Positions 1 to 5,522 of a stretch of 6,638 nt of DNA are shown here, piece after piece. Origin of the DNA: Pseudomonadota bacterium (GTDB lineage: Bacteria; Pseudomonadota; Alphaproteobacteria; Caulobacterales; Aquidulcibacteraceae); assembly GCA_023461135.1 (NCBI GenBank), contig JAEWNX010000238.1, forward strand, positions 1-6,638, in the 5' to 3' direction. The position numbers were made by a program, and so were the translations under genes. The stretch's first letter is position 1; each line of letters opens with the position of its first letter. The notes under the pieces were generated by a model. The model did not search any database, was not told the DNA's origin, and saw only the letters and a program-made list of their open reading frames with translations.

Positions 1-670
1 CTTCACGAATGCGTGCGTATGCTGCGTTGATCGCCGCCGTCTTGTCGCGCGCGATCTCGACGAACTCGGGCGGAGCACCCCGCTGCAGCATGCGGTCAGG
101 ATGGTTTTCGGCGGCGGCGCGGCGCCAGGCGTGGCGCACCTCGTCCATGGTCGCGCCCGGCAACAGGCCGAGGATCGCGTAGGGATCGCCCGCGTCGGGC
201 CCGAGATTGGTCGCCTTGATCCGGCGAAACTCCATCTCGCTGAAGCCAAAATGGCTGGACACTTCTTCCAGATAGTCCAACTCGGCGTCCGAGACTGCGC
301 CGTCGGCCCCCGCAATGTGGAACAGCCCGTCCAGCACGTCCTCAAGCAGACAGGGCCGCGCGCGGTACTTTCGTCCGATCTGTTTGGCGTAGGAATCGAA
401 TCCTAGGACGGTTTGCTGGGCCAGCATGAAGGCGCGCTGGAAGTGTTCCTCCTCGCCCGGCGGCGGGCGGAACACCTGGGCGGCGGCGGCCATCTCGGCT
501 TCGGTCGTGCAGCCATCGGCCTTCGCCATTTTGGCCGCGAGGCCAATAACGGCGGCCGTGAAGCCCACGTCGTTGGGACGCGGCGCGCACTCCTCATTGA
601 ATTCCGGCGGATCGGCCTCCGGGTCGAAGGCGCGGGCGGCCAGTTCCACAATGCGTGACCAGACGGACAT
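1..670 (-). CDS. djlA: DjlA-like co-chaperone: TerB-like domain plus C-terminal J domain (3' end cut by window edge)
   Basis: A J-domain co-chaperone of this type stimulates the ATPase of a DnaK-family Hsp70. Reading from ATG at 670, 223 residues are visible with no stop. Residues about 25-145 form a helical TerB-like region with two acidic 'ADG' turns (A51-D52-G53 and A122-D123-G124), the pattern of TerB metal-binding loops. Residues about 162-223 are a J domain: it opens with DPYAILGL, carries the essential HPD motif at H190-P191-D192, and ends near INAAYARIRE, so only a few C-terminal codons are probably missing. E. coli DjlA has an N-terminal membrane anchor, but none is visible here and the protein begins directly with MSVWSRIVELA, so it looks cytosolic. 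The start is the first in-frame ATG. The Shine-Dalgarno sequence is weak, and an in-frame GTG about 36 bases upstream is an alternative. The order TerB then J supports DjlA over DnaJ or CbpA. Confidence 0.88.
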   Translation of the reverse strand, partial: MSVWSRIVELAARAFDPEADPPEFNEECAPRPNDVGFTAAVIGLAAKMAKADGCTTEAEMAAAAQVFRPPPGEEEHFQRAFMLAQQTVLGFDSYAKQIGRKYRARPCLLEDVLDGLFHIAGADGAVSDAELDYLEEVSSHFGFSEMEFRRIKATNLGPDAGDPYAILGLLPGATMDEVRHAWRRAAAENHPDRMLQRGAPPEFVEIARDKTAAINAAYARIRE

Positions 671-714
671 AGGCCCATTCTCGCCGATGCCGCACCGGGA
701 CGCCACCCTCGTGC

Positions 715-873
715 TTAGCGCGCCGGACTCACACGCCAGACCACGTTCCCGACAAGTCCGCCACCAGCAAGTGGCCGCGGCGGTCCAGCGCCAGGCCGGC
801 CGTTCGCATTGTCGCTCTCGTCGACCGCAAAGCCAGATTCAGGTTGCCGCCAAAGCGCGTGGCCGTAACCGCC
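715..873 (-). pseudogene. Remnant of a PQQ-type sugar (sorbosone) dehydrogenase or NHL-like C-terminus, frameshifted
   Basis: Three consecutive minus-strand pieces join into one recognisable C-terminal beta-propeller blade, but they lie in two frames. The first piece, about 873-790, reads SGFAVDESDNANGRP. The reading then moves to another frame for AGLALDRRGHLLVADLSG, and returns to the first frame for GNVVWRVSPAR, ending at TAA (717-715). A G-R-P-x-G-L-A stretch followed by G-x-L-L-V-A-D and V-W-R-V-S resembles the end of PQQ-dependent sugar dehydrogenases of the sorbosone dehydrogenase type. NHL or SMP-30-like propellers also match loosely. Two compensating frame changes and no room for the remaining several hundred residues (the channel gene stops at 885) mark it as a decayed fragment. 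It could also be a sequencing artefact over a short conserved tail. Recognition is by eye only. Confidence 0.45.
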
Positions 874-884
874 CGTTCCGGGTT

Positions 885-1790
885 TTACGGGGGCGGCTGT
901 TGACGCAGGGTCGCCACTTCAGCGCGCAGCCCGCGGATTTCCTCCAGCAAACGGCGCTGCACCACCGCGGCGTCTTCCTGCGCCTCGGCGATCACTTCGA
1001 CGTCGCTTTCGATTTCGCCGAGCTCGTCCTTGATTGCTTCGCGCGGCGCTTGCTGCACGGCGTCGACGATTACGCCGATGAAGAGATTCAACACCGCGAA
1101 CGCGGCGATCACCGTGAAGCTCAGCACGAAGAACCACGCGTACGGGTATTTGGGCTGCAGCCGGCCGATGGTCTCGCCCCAGCCGTCGAACTGCGACAGC
1201 GCGAACAGTGTGAGCGCGCTTTCGCCGAGATCGCGGAAACCCGGCTCTTGATGGAACAGCGTCGTGCCCATCACGGCGCCGATGTAGAAGACGATCGCCA
1301 GGATCGCGAGCGTGGCCATGATGCCGGGCATCGCGCCGAATAGCGCTTCGACGACGCGGCGCATTTGCGGCACCGCGCTAATCAGCCGGAAAACGCGCAC
1401 GACGCGCAGCGTCCGCAGAGCGGAGATCGCCGGATTGACCGCGACATAGCTCAAGCCGACCACAAGGAGATCGAAAACGTTCCAGCCGCGCTGGAAATAG
1501 CGCCGCGGCCCGTCGGCGAGAAACTCAAGCACGATTTCCGCGGTGAAGATATAGAGGAAGTACATGTTCCAGCGCTCGATCTGAGCGTGGTACGGATTGC
1601 TCTCGCCGAAGTGCGCGTCGTAACCGAGGATCGCTGCGTTCGCGACGATGCAGGCGAGAATGAACAATTCCCAGACGAGGTTCTTAGTCAGCCAGCGAAA
1701 CAAGCCAATGCCGCCGCGCGGCGCGCGCTTGGACTTGGTTTTCTGCGCGGGCGTTTGAACACCGACAGCCGCCGTCGCCGTGTTGCCCAT
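885..1790 (-). CDS. Single-domain voltage-gated cation channel (BacNav/NaChBac-like ion transporter)
   Basis: This is an inner-membrane, presumably homotetrameric, voltage-gated cation channel of 301 residues, a usual length for the bacterial single-domain family. S1 spans about 38-58. S2 is about 75-92 with the conserved acidic E85 in IFTAEI. S3 is about 103-118 with D107 in WNVFDLLVV. S4 carries four gating arginines at three-residue spacing (R126, R129, R132, R135). S5 is about 153-178, the pore helix and filter 192-206, and S6 about 216-246. The tail (about 255-298) is charged and heptad-like, as in the tetramerising coiled coil of NaChBac/NavAb. The filter reads Q200-F-D-G-W-G-E206, whereas sodium channels of this family have T-L-E-S-W-S. 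An aspartate therefore stands at the key filter position, and a second acid lies four residues on. ATG at 1790 follows a strong GGGAGGGG Shine-Dalgarno sequence. The leader is unusually structured (1802-1870). Ion selectivity is inferred, not shown. Confidence 0.93.
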   Translation of the reverse strand: MGNTATAAVGVQTPAQKTKSKRAPRGGIGLFRWLTKNLVWELFILACIVANAAILGYDAHFGESNPYHAQIERWNMYFLYIFTAEIVLEFLADGPRRYFQRGWNVFDLLVVGLSYVAVNPAISALRTLRVVRVFRLISAVPQMRRVVEALFGAMPGIMATLAILAIVFYIGAVMGTTLFHQEPGFRDLGESALTLFALSQFDGWGETIGRLQPKYPYAWFFVLSFTVIAAFAVLNLFIGVIVDAVQQAPREAIKDELGEIESDVEVIAEAQEDAAVVQRRLLEEIRGLRAEVATLRQQPPP

Positions 1791-1801
1791 GATCCCCTCC
1801 C

Positions 1802-1870
1802 GCTTGCGCGGCCGAAGCCGCTACCGTGCGGCAAAGGCCCGTCGGCATCCCCATGCCAACGGGCGCAAGC
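1802..1870 (-). promoter_or_regulatory. Structured 5' leader of the channel gene: candidate three-way-junction RNA
   Basis: Read on the minus strand, this segment folds neatly. An outer stem pairs GCUUGC (1870-1865) with GCAAGC (1807-1802). Directly inside is a 12-bp hairpin (1864-1853 with 1848-1837) with loop GGGG. A 15-nt linker (1836-1822) follows, then a 5-bp hairpin GCGGC-UUCG-GCCGC (1821-1808) that abuts the outer stem. The one imperfect pair in the long hairpin is G-U on the minus strand but would be C-A on the plus strand. The UUCG loop with its C-G closing pair is the extra-stable form only on the minus strand. Both points favour a minus-strand RNA. The channel's Shine-Dalgarno sequence follows at once. 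Alternative pairings exist: GCCGC (1832-1828) or AGCCGC (1880-1875) can each capture the 5' arm of the UUCG hairpin. I do not recognise a known riboswitch class. The 12-bp hairpin could instead be a weak terminator, but only three U follow it. Confidence 0.55.
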
Positions 1871-1880
1871 TAGTGCGGCT

Positions 1881-2084
1881 TCACACGCGATGAAACTGCA
1901 CAGCGCTGTCGTTTTGAGCTGGTGAAGCAGGGTCACGTCCTACACGCGCAACAACGTCGTCGATCGGCGTCATCTTGCGCGGATGAGTTAGCGACGAAGT
2001 CGAAGCCGCCGGCGTGCCGAAGGCCTCACGCAGCCAGGCAACAAGCTTCGCCCGGATGTCCTTAACCTGATGACGATCTTCCAT
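1881..2084 (-). CDS. Small hypothetical protein, doubtful
   Basis: An open frame on the minus strand encodes 67 residues from ATG at 2084, starting MEDRHQVKDIRAKLVAWL. A GTG at 2141 would lengthen it to 86 residues but has no Shine-Dalgarno sequence. An AAGGA lies upstream of the ATG at a longer than ideal distance. The first 25 residues look like a charged amphipathic helix, and the rest (rich in S, T, P and A) looks disordered. The frame remains open upstream of 2141 into A+T-richer DNA, and the upstream reading does not resemble a protein. I recognise no family. The stop lies 10 bases before the structured element at 1802-1870, so if real the gene could be co-transcribed with the channel. 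It could equally be a chance open frame, which is common at this GC content. Confidence 0.3.
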   Translation of the reverse strand: MEDRHQVKDIRAKLVAWLREAFGTPAASTSSLTHPRKMTPIDDVVARVGRDPASPAQNDSAVQFHRV

Positions 2085-2384
2085 GGAGTTCGCGTCCTTG
2101 AAGCGCGCCTCGACCCACCAGAATTCCAAGTCGGAATGCACTAATGCAGGAGCGGCAGAAGAAAAACTATAAGCAGAGCGTGTCGGAATGTAGTGCGAAG
2201 TAATATTTCTTTGCCAAAATTACCGGTTTGATCCCCCTCAAATACTTCAAATTACTTGAATGTGCGTTCTGCGCGATGGGCGCGCTTGCACAAGAAAAAG
2301 TGTTTGGCGGAAAAAGGAACCATTGAGTAGCTTACTCATTGTTAGCGAGTTCCCACTTCTAGGGTGAGAATTCGAGGAAGAGCG
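2085..2384. other. Intergenic, A+T-richer regulatory region
   Basis: About 300 bases lie between the doubtful minus-strand ORF and the ribbon-helix-helix gene. The middle (about 2150-2250) is clearly richer in A and T than the flanks, as expected for promoter DNA. It contains a 9-bp direct repeat GTCGGAATG (2130-2138 and 2182-2190), a TAATAT at 2201-2206, a small inverted repeat TTCAA-N5-TTGAA near 2247-2261, and the palindrome at 2324-2338. No convincing -35/-10 pair could be assigned on either strand, and no further gene is seen. Confidence 0.5.
2324..2338. promoter_or_regulatory. Candidate operator palindrome TGAGTA-GCT-TACTCA
   Basis: A perfect 6-bp inverted repeat with a 3-base centre lies 46 bases before the ATG of the ribbon-helix-helix gene. 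Proteins of that family bind short palindromes as dimers and often repress their own gene, so this is a reasonable autoregulatory site. The link is positional inference only. As RNA the same sequence could form only a tight triloop hairpin. Confidence 0.4.
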
Positions 2385-2648
2385 ATGTCGGACATCAGCC
2401 GCGGCGAACGCCTGCAGATCATGCTCACGGACGATGAGCTCAAGGTCTTGGATGATTGGCGGTTTTCCCGCCGTATGCCGAGCCGCGCGGCGGCCGTCCG
2501 CGAACTTCTGCGCCTCGGCCTGTCCGCATCTGGCTTCAACCAAGCCGACACAGGGCGCAAATCGCAAAGCTACGGCGTGATGGACGGTGGCGCGGCTCGC
2601 GAAGCGGCGTCCCAACCCCCCGCGCCTAAAGTGGATGGCGAGGCCTAG
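2385..2648 (+). CDS. Ribbon-helix-helix (CopG/Arc-like) DNA-binding protein
   Basis: This small cytosolic protein of 87 residues is probably a dimeric transcriptional regulator. Residues 9-14 (RLQIML) form the short beta strand that enters the DNA major groove, residues 15-29 (TDDELKVLDDWRFSR) the first helix, and residues 33-46 (SRAAAVRELLRLGL) the second helix after the conserved turn. This is the classic ribbon-helix-helix layout. The tail from about 50 is polar, proline/alanine-rich and probably disordered. I chose ATG at 2385 because GAGGAAG sits at 2374-2380 with good spacing. An in-frame GTG at 2364 would place that ribosome site inside the gene. No toxin gene is adjacent, so an antitoxin role is not supported. 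The stop codon overlaps the stop of the convergent CHAP gene within CTAG. Confidence 0.85.
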   Translation: MSDISRGERLQIMLTDDELKVLDDWRFSRRMPSRAAAVRELLRLGLSASGFNQADTGRKSQSYGVMDGGAAREAASQPPAPKVDGEA

Positions 2649-3310
2649 CTGACCGGAACGTCGCTGGCTGCGAGTTCGGCGTGCTGCGCCGCCTGCTGCG
2701 TGCGCCCGGCTTCGGTCAGAATGTTCAGAATGAAGCCCTGCACGTTGTAGGTGCGCCCGCCCCAGTGGCGGCCCGGCACATGCCAGACGCGCACTTCACT
2801 CCAATCGCCGGCTTCCGACACATCCATGATCGGCACGTCACGCGTGATCTCGCCGCGGTTCAGCCAGTTGGCGTGATCGACGATGATCAGACGCGGCGAC
2901 ACCACTTCCCTCACGACCGCGACGTGGCCACGGCTCGTGGTGGCGTAGCCCTCGAGCACGAGCACCGCACCCTCTTCCGGCTCCTGCGCTGTTTCATAGC
3001 GCTCCTGCGCCTGGCGCCACCACGTGTTGGCGTTGCCATAGATCTCGACGCCAGTTTCGCGGCGCGCAAACGGCACGCACTGCAAACGCGCGCGGCTGTT
3101 GGTGACGCGAGCGATCGGTTCGTACGCTGCGTCTGGCGCGCGTTCGAACGCACGCGGCGCCAGTGTGGCGTGTTCTGAAGGTCCCACGGTGACGTCCGGA
3201 TCAATGGCAAGATCCATTGACAGCGGCGTCAGCGCGTCGGCATCGGTCGGTAGGCCGGCGAAGCCGACAACGGCCGTAGCCGCGAGAAGAATCGCGCGGG
3301 TATCTAACAT
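2645..3310 (-). CDS. Exported CHAP-domain protein (putative amidase/peptidase), paralog 1
   Basis: CHAP domains are papain-fold cysteine amidases or peptidases that usually cut peptidoglycan peptides. This copy has 221 residues from ATG at 3310. Residues 1-26 are a signal peptide (LLAATAVVGFAG core, likely cut after ADA), so it should act in the periplasm or outside. The CHAP domain covers about 75-195: catalytic Cys78 in QCVPFAR, His129 in RGHVAVVR, and a polar third residue in VDHANWLN (Asn148 or Asp145). The region 27-70 is acidic and unstructured, and the C-terminal 25 residues are alanine/glutamine-rich. About 60% of domain residues are identical, without gaps, to the neighbouring gene at 3523-4092. 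The Shine-Dalgarno sequence before 3310 is weak. A TTG at 3343 is in frame but would put a non-signal sequence first. The actual substrate is unknown. Confidence 0.85.
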   Translation of the reverse strand: MLDTRAILLAATAVVGFAGLPTDADALTPLSMDLAIDPDVTVGPSEHATLAPRAFERAPDAAYEPIARVTNSRARLQCVPFARRETGVEIYGNANTWWRQAQERYETAQEPEEGAVLVLEGYATTSRGHVAVVREVVSPRLIIVDHANWLNRGEITRDVPIMDVSEAGDWSEVRVWHVPGRHWGGRTYNVQGFILNILTEAGRTQQAAQHAELAASDVPVS

Positions 3311-3522
3311 GCGCTGTGATGCCCAGGCGGGCCCATGCCCCAAACTGATACACAGAAACGCGCGACCGCAGTTAAAGAAGACCTAATAGCGCGGCTGAAC
3401 TCTTAGAAAGGTCTGTTTGCTATGGTAAACAAAACGCAGCAAGACTAGATGTTGTTCTGCGCGCTGACTAACAGAGTTAACGCTAATCTCTTTTGATCAT
3501 CAACACATCTTAACGCAGAGCT
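3311..3522. other. A+T-rich spacer between the CHAP paralogs with inverted repeats
   Basis: About 210 bases separate the two same-strand CHAP genes, too much for simple translational coupling, so the downstream copy probably has its own promoter here. Visible symmetry includes TGTTT-N8-AAACA (3414-3431), AGACCT/AGGTCT arms (3379-3384 and 3409-3414), and TTGAT-C-ATCAA (3493-3503). GCGTTAA occurs twice on the minus strand. The stop codon of the upstream gene lies in the loop of a tiny GAGC/GCTC hairpin without a U-tract, so it is not a convincing terminator. I could not assign a -35/-10 pair. Confidence 0.4.
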
Positions 3523-4092
3523 TCAGCTCATCGCCGCGTGCAATGTGAACGGGTGGATGAAGCCTTCGCCCGCATAAATGCGCCCGCCCCAATGGCCGCC
3601 AGGAATGTGCCAGACGCGGATCTCGCTCCAATCGTTGTTCGGAGAAACATCGAGCACGGGCACGCCGACGCTGATCTCGCCGCCGTTCAGCCAGTTGGCG
3701 TGGTCGACGAAAATCACACGGCTCGATTCAATGCGCCGCACTACCGCGACGTGGCCGCGGCCCGGATTGTTGTAGCCACGCATCACCAGCACCGAGCCAG
3801 GCGCCGGCGTATGCGAGCGTGCGTAGCGTCCGGCCGCCTGGCGCCACCAGGTGTTTGCGTTGCCATAGATGGCGATACCGGACGCATCGCGCGCGAACGG
3901 CACGCACTGCAAGTTGGCCGCGTAGTCCACAACGCGCGGCGATGCGCCGAACTCGTTCGGCTCCTCCGCCGACGGCCCTTGCGCCATGACCCCGCCGCCG
4001 ACCGGCGCAGGCATGGAGGCGCACGCGGCCAACGCCGCGACCGCCAACCCCAAGCCCAAAGCCCGGGCAGTTCTTGCCCACCCCTTAACCAT
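3523..4092 (-). CDS. CHAP-domain lipoprotein (putative amidase/peptidase), paralog 2
   Basis: This is a 189-residue exported CHAP protein, predicted to be lipid-anchored. Residues 1-23 form a signal peptide ending in the lipobox L21-A-A-C24. After processing, Cys24 would carry the lipid and Ala25 at +2 would favour the outer membrane by the usual sorting rule. A short linker (25-55) precedes the domain at about 60-180, which has catalytic Cys63 in LQCVPFAR, His114 in RGHVAVVR and Asp130/Asn133 in VDHANWLN. Other conserved blocks are IYGNANTWWRQA, DVSPNNDWSEIRVWH and GGHWGGRIY. ATG at 4092 follows GGAAG at good spacing. It lies upstream of its paralog on the same strand and is divergent from the acetyltransferase at 4182. 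Peptidoglycan hydrolysis is the family expectation. The domain variant with Asn as third residue is common in alphaproteobacteria, where substrates are mostly untested. Confidence 0.9.
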   Translation of the reverse strand: MVKGWARTARALGLGLAVAALAACASMPAPVGGGVMAQGPSAEEPNEFGASPRVVDYAANLQCVPFARDASGIAIYGNANTWWRQAAGRYARSHTPAPGSVLVMRGYNNPGRGHVAVVRRIESSRVIFVDHANWLNGGEISVGVPVLDVSPNNDWSEIRVWHIPGGHWGGRIYAGEGFIHPFTLHAAMS

Positions 4093-4181
4093 TTCGCTTC
4101 CGATTTTACCCTGGGCTGGTTGGCATCCCGTGAACGCCCTTGACCCGCGCGCCCAACGCGCGCCACCGGACGGATTGTCCC

Positions 4182-4724
4182 ATGAGCGCCGACCGCCCCG
4201 CCCTGATCATCCGCCCCTGCTTCCAGCAGGACCTTGAATTTGTTCAGCTCATTTACGCCCACCACGTCCTTTCGGGGACCGGCTCGTTCGAACTCGATCC
4301 GCCCAGCCTTGAGGAGATGACCGGCCGCTGGAGCCGCATTGTCGAGAAAGGCTGCCCGTTCGTGGTGGCCTCGCCGGCGAGCGACCTGAGCCGGGTGATG
4401 GGGTTCGCCTACGCCACGCCTTATCGCGATCGCCCCGCCTACGCCGGGACCTTCGAGGTTTCGGTGTACGCCGCGCCCACCACGCTGCGCCAAGGCGCCG
4501 GCGCGCTGATGCTGAGCGAAGTGTTAACGACGCTCCGCGCCGACGGCGCGCGCGAAGCGCTCGCTTTCATCGGCGACAGCTATAACGCCGCCTCCATCGG
4601 CTTGCACAAGAAGCTCGGCTTCAAGCACGTCGGCACGCTGACCAATGTCGGCGAGAAGTTCGGCCGCCTGCTCGACGTCGTCATCATGCAGCGCACGCTC
4701 ATTCCGCCCGGCGCAACGCAATAG
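4182..4724 (+). CDS. GNAT N-acetyltransferase, phosphinothricin / methionine-sulfoximine type
   Basis: This cytosolic enzyme is expected to transfer acetyl from acetyl-CoA to the amino group of a small amino-acid-like substrate, as do phosphinothricin acetyltransferase (Pat/Bar) and E. coli MddA (YncA). The 180-residue length matches that group. Family marks are IYAHHVLSGTGSFE at 24-37, YRDRPAYAGTFEVSVY at 81-96, the acetyl-CoA pyrophosphate loop RQGAGA at 103-108, GDSYNAASIGLHKKLGF at 131-147 (the usual N-x-x-S-x-x-L/H-x-K-x-G-F block), and a C-terminal DVVIMQR strand. ATG at 4182 is preferred: the protein then begins with the first strand (ALIIRP) of the fold, while a TTG at 4140 adds only basic filler. 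The ribosome site is weak. It is transcribed divergently from the CHAP lipoprotein, with 89 bases between the starts. The natural substrate cannot be read from sequence. Confidence 0.9.
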   Translation: MSADRPALIIRPCFQQDLEFVQLIYAHHVLSGTGSFELDPPSLEEMTGRWSRIVEKGCPFVVASPASDLSRVMGFAYATPYRDRPAYAGTFEVSVYAAPTTLRQGAGALMLSEVLTTLRADGAREALAFIGDSYNAASIGLHKKLGFKHVGTLTNVGEKFGRLLDVVIMQRTLIPPGATQ

Positions 4725-4757
4725 CGACGCTATCCACTGTTTTTCGACTGCAGATTC

Positions 4758-4816
4758 CCTCCCTACGCGGCAACGATTCAGTAACCATACTTACCGCAAG
4801 CTCATCTGATGGGAGG
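4758..4816 (+). promoter_or_regulatory. Possible Shine-Dalgarno-sequestering hairpin before the first exported paralog
   Basis: CCTCCC (4758-4763) is complementary to GGGAGG (4811-4816), the Shine-Dalgarno sequence of the gene starting at 4826. GTAA/TTAC (4781-4784, 4791-4794) offers weak pairing inside. The pairing would matter only in transcripts starting upstream of 4758, for example read-through from the acetyltransferase gene. Only 6 bp of main stem over a 47-base loop makes this tentative. Confidence 0.25.
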
Positions 4817-4825
4817 TAGATCGCG

Positions 4826-5512
4826 ATGCTTCTACGCAGGCTCGTGGTCGTTGGGTTGGCGGGTTTCCTGAGTGTTGTGGCTAATGTAGCGACCGCCGAA
4901 GACGCGGCCGGACCCACAGCTACCTACGTCGGTGCGAGCGGCGTGAATTTCGCCGATCCCTCCGAAGCGTTCACAAACCGATTTGAAATCAGCATCGGCC
5001 AAGGCGATGAACCCCGCTTTGCGCGGCTGTCGCCGGCCGATCCAAGCCCGCGCGAGGACGACAATTATCGCCGCTACGAGGTGGCGCTGATCGCCAGCGC
5101 GCCGCGGGGTTTCGACGTTTCGTTCGCCCAGCGCGGCGGGCTTGGCTTCAACCAGGCGGGCGATCTGGAACGCGAAAGCCGCAGCTCCGAACTCCGGCTC
5201 GGCCGCGGCTTGCGCAGCATGCGGCGCGATGCGCCCTCCAGCGAACCCAAATGGTATTTCTTCGCTGCGTCCGAGGACGAGGCGTTGATCTGGCGGCCGG
5301 GCGTGCGCACCGACTTCGGAAACTCCGAGGCCGGGTTTGCACTGCAGGATCGGGTGGAGATCGGCGATATGCAGGCCGGGATCACCTACGAAGCGAACGG
5401 CTGGCAGGCCTCCCTTGCCTATGTCGAGCGCGAAATCAGCGTGCAGGCGGGCAACGAAAACTACACGGCGGACGAGAACTTCGCCGGCTTCACGCTAACC
5501 ATGCGGCACTAA
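4826..5512 (+). CDS. Exported beta-strand-rich protein of unknown family, paralog A
   Basis: This 228-residue protein has a clear signal peptide (MLLRRLVVVGLAGFLSVVAN, cut after VATA at 24), so it is periplasmic or outer-membrane. I do not recognise the family. The mature part alternates polar and hydrophobic residues in short strands separated by acidic or glycine turns, as in small outer-membrane barrels. The last residues (FAGFTLTMRH) read like a final strand but end in His rather than the aromatic residue of most barrel sorting signals. Strong blocks shared with the next gene are SELRLGRGL (121-129), EALIWRPG (152-159), FALQDRVEIGDMQAGITYE (171-189) and QASLAYVERE (194-203). The start is well supported by GGGAGG nine to ten bases upstream. 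There are no cysteines in the mature part. It might relate to the LpxR-type lipid A deacylase barrels, but I see no motif to prove it. Confidence 0.82.
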   Translation: MLLRRLVVVGLAGFLSVVANVATAEDAAGPTATYVGASGVNFADPSEAFTNRFEISIGQGDEPRFARLSPADPSPREDDNYRRYEVALIASAPRGFDVSFAQRGGLGFNQAGDLERESRSSELRLGRGLRSMRRDAPSSEPKWYFFAASEDEALIWRPGVRTDFGNSEAGFALQDRVEIGDMQAGITYEANGWQASLAYVEREISVQAGNENYTADENFAGFTLTMRH

Positions 5513-5522
5513 TCCCACACCT

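Noticed and set aside
426..1343. Long plus-strand open frame (305 codons) across the djlA and channel region
   Set aside because: It lies antisense to two well-supported genes plus the remnant, its translation is rich in R, A and H with no domain, and GC-rich DNA produces such frames by chance.
1837..1864. 12-bp hairpin as an intrinsic terminator for the small minus-strand ORF
   Set aside because: Only three U follow the stem, and the flanking outer stem and UUCG hairpin are better explained by a structured leader. Not fully excluded.
1822..1870. Fluoride or guanidine-II riboswitch as identity of the leader
   Set aside because: The hairpin loops (GGGG, UUCG) and linker lack the conserved bases I know for these classes, such as the ACGR loops or the CUGAUG segment.
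2324..2648. Toxin-antitoxin module built on the ribbon-helix-helix gene
   Set aside because: No adjacent or overlapping co-directional toxin gene exists; the next gene is a convergent CHAP enzyme with a signal peptide.
3361..3522. CtrA-type TTAA-N7-TTAA sites in the spacer between the CHAP genes
   Set aside because: Several TTAA words occur, but none are at the 7-base spacing.
3538..4143. Plus-strand 201-codon open frame
   Set aside because: It is the antisense shadow of the CHAP lipoprotein gene, and no domain or plausible start is seen.
4147..4163. GCGCGC-CCAAC-GCGCGC hairpin before the acetyltransferase
   Set aside because: Simple GC-alternating symmetry is common at this base composition and nothing else supports a function.
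3783..4493. Minus-strand 236-codon open frame across the divergent promoter
   Set aside because: It overlaps the CHAP gene in another frame and runs antisense to the acetyltransferase; both have clear family motifs and this has none.
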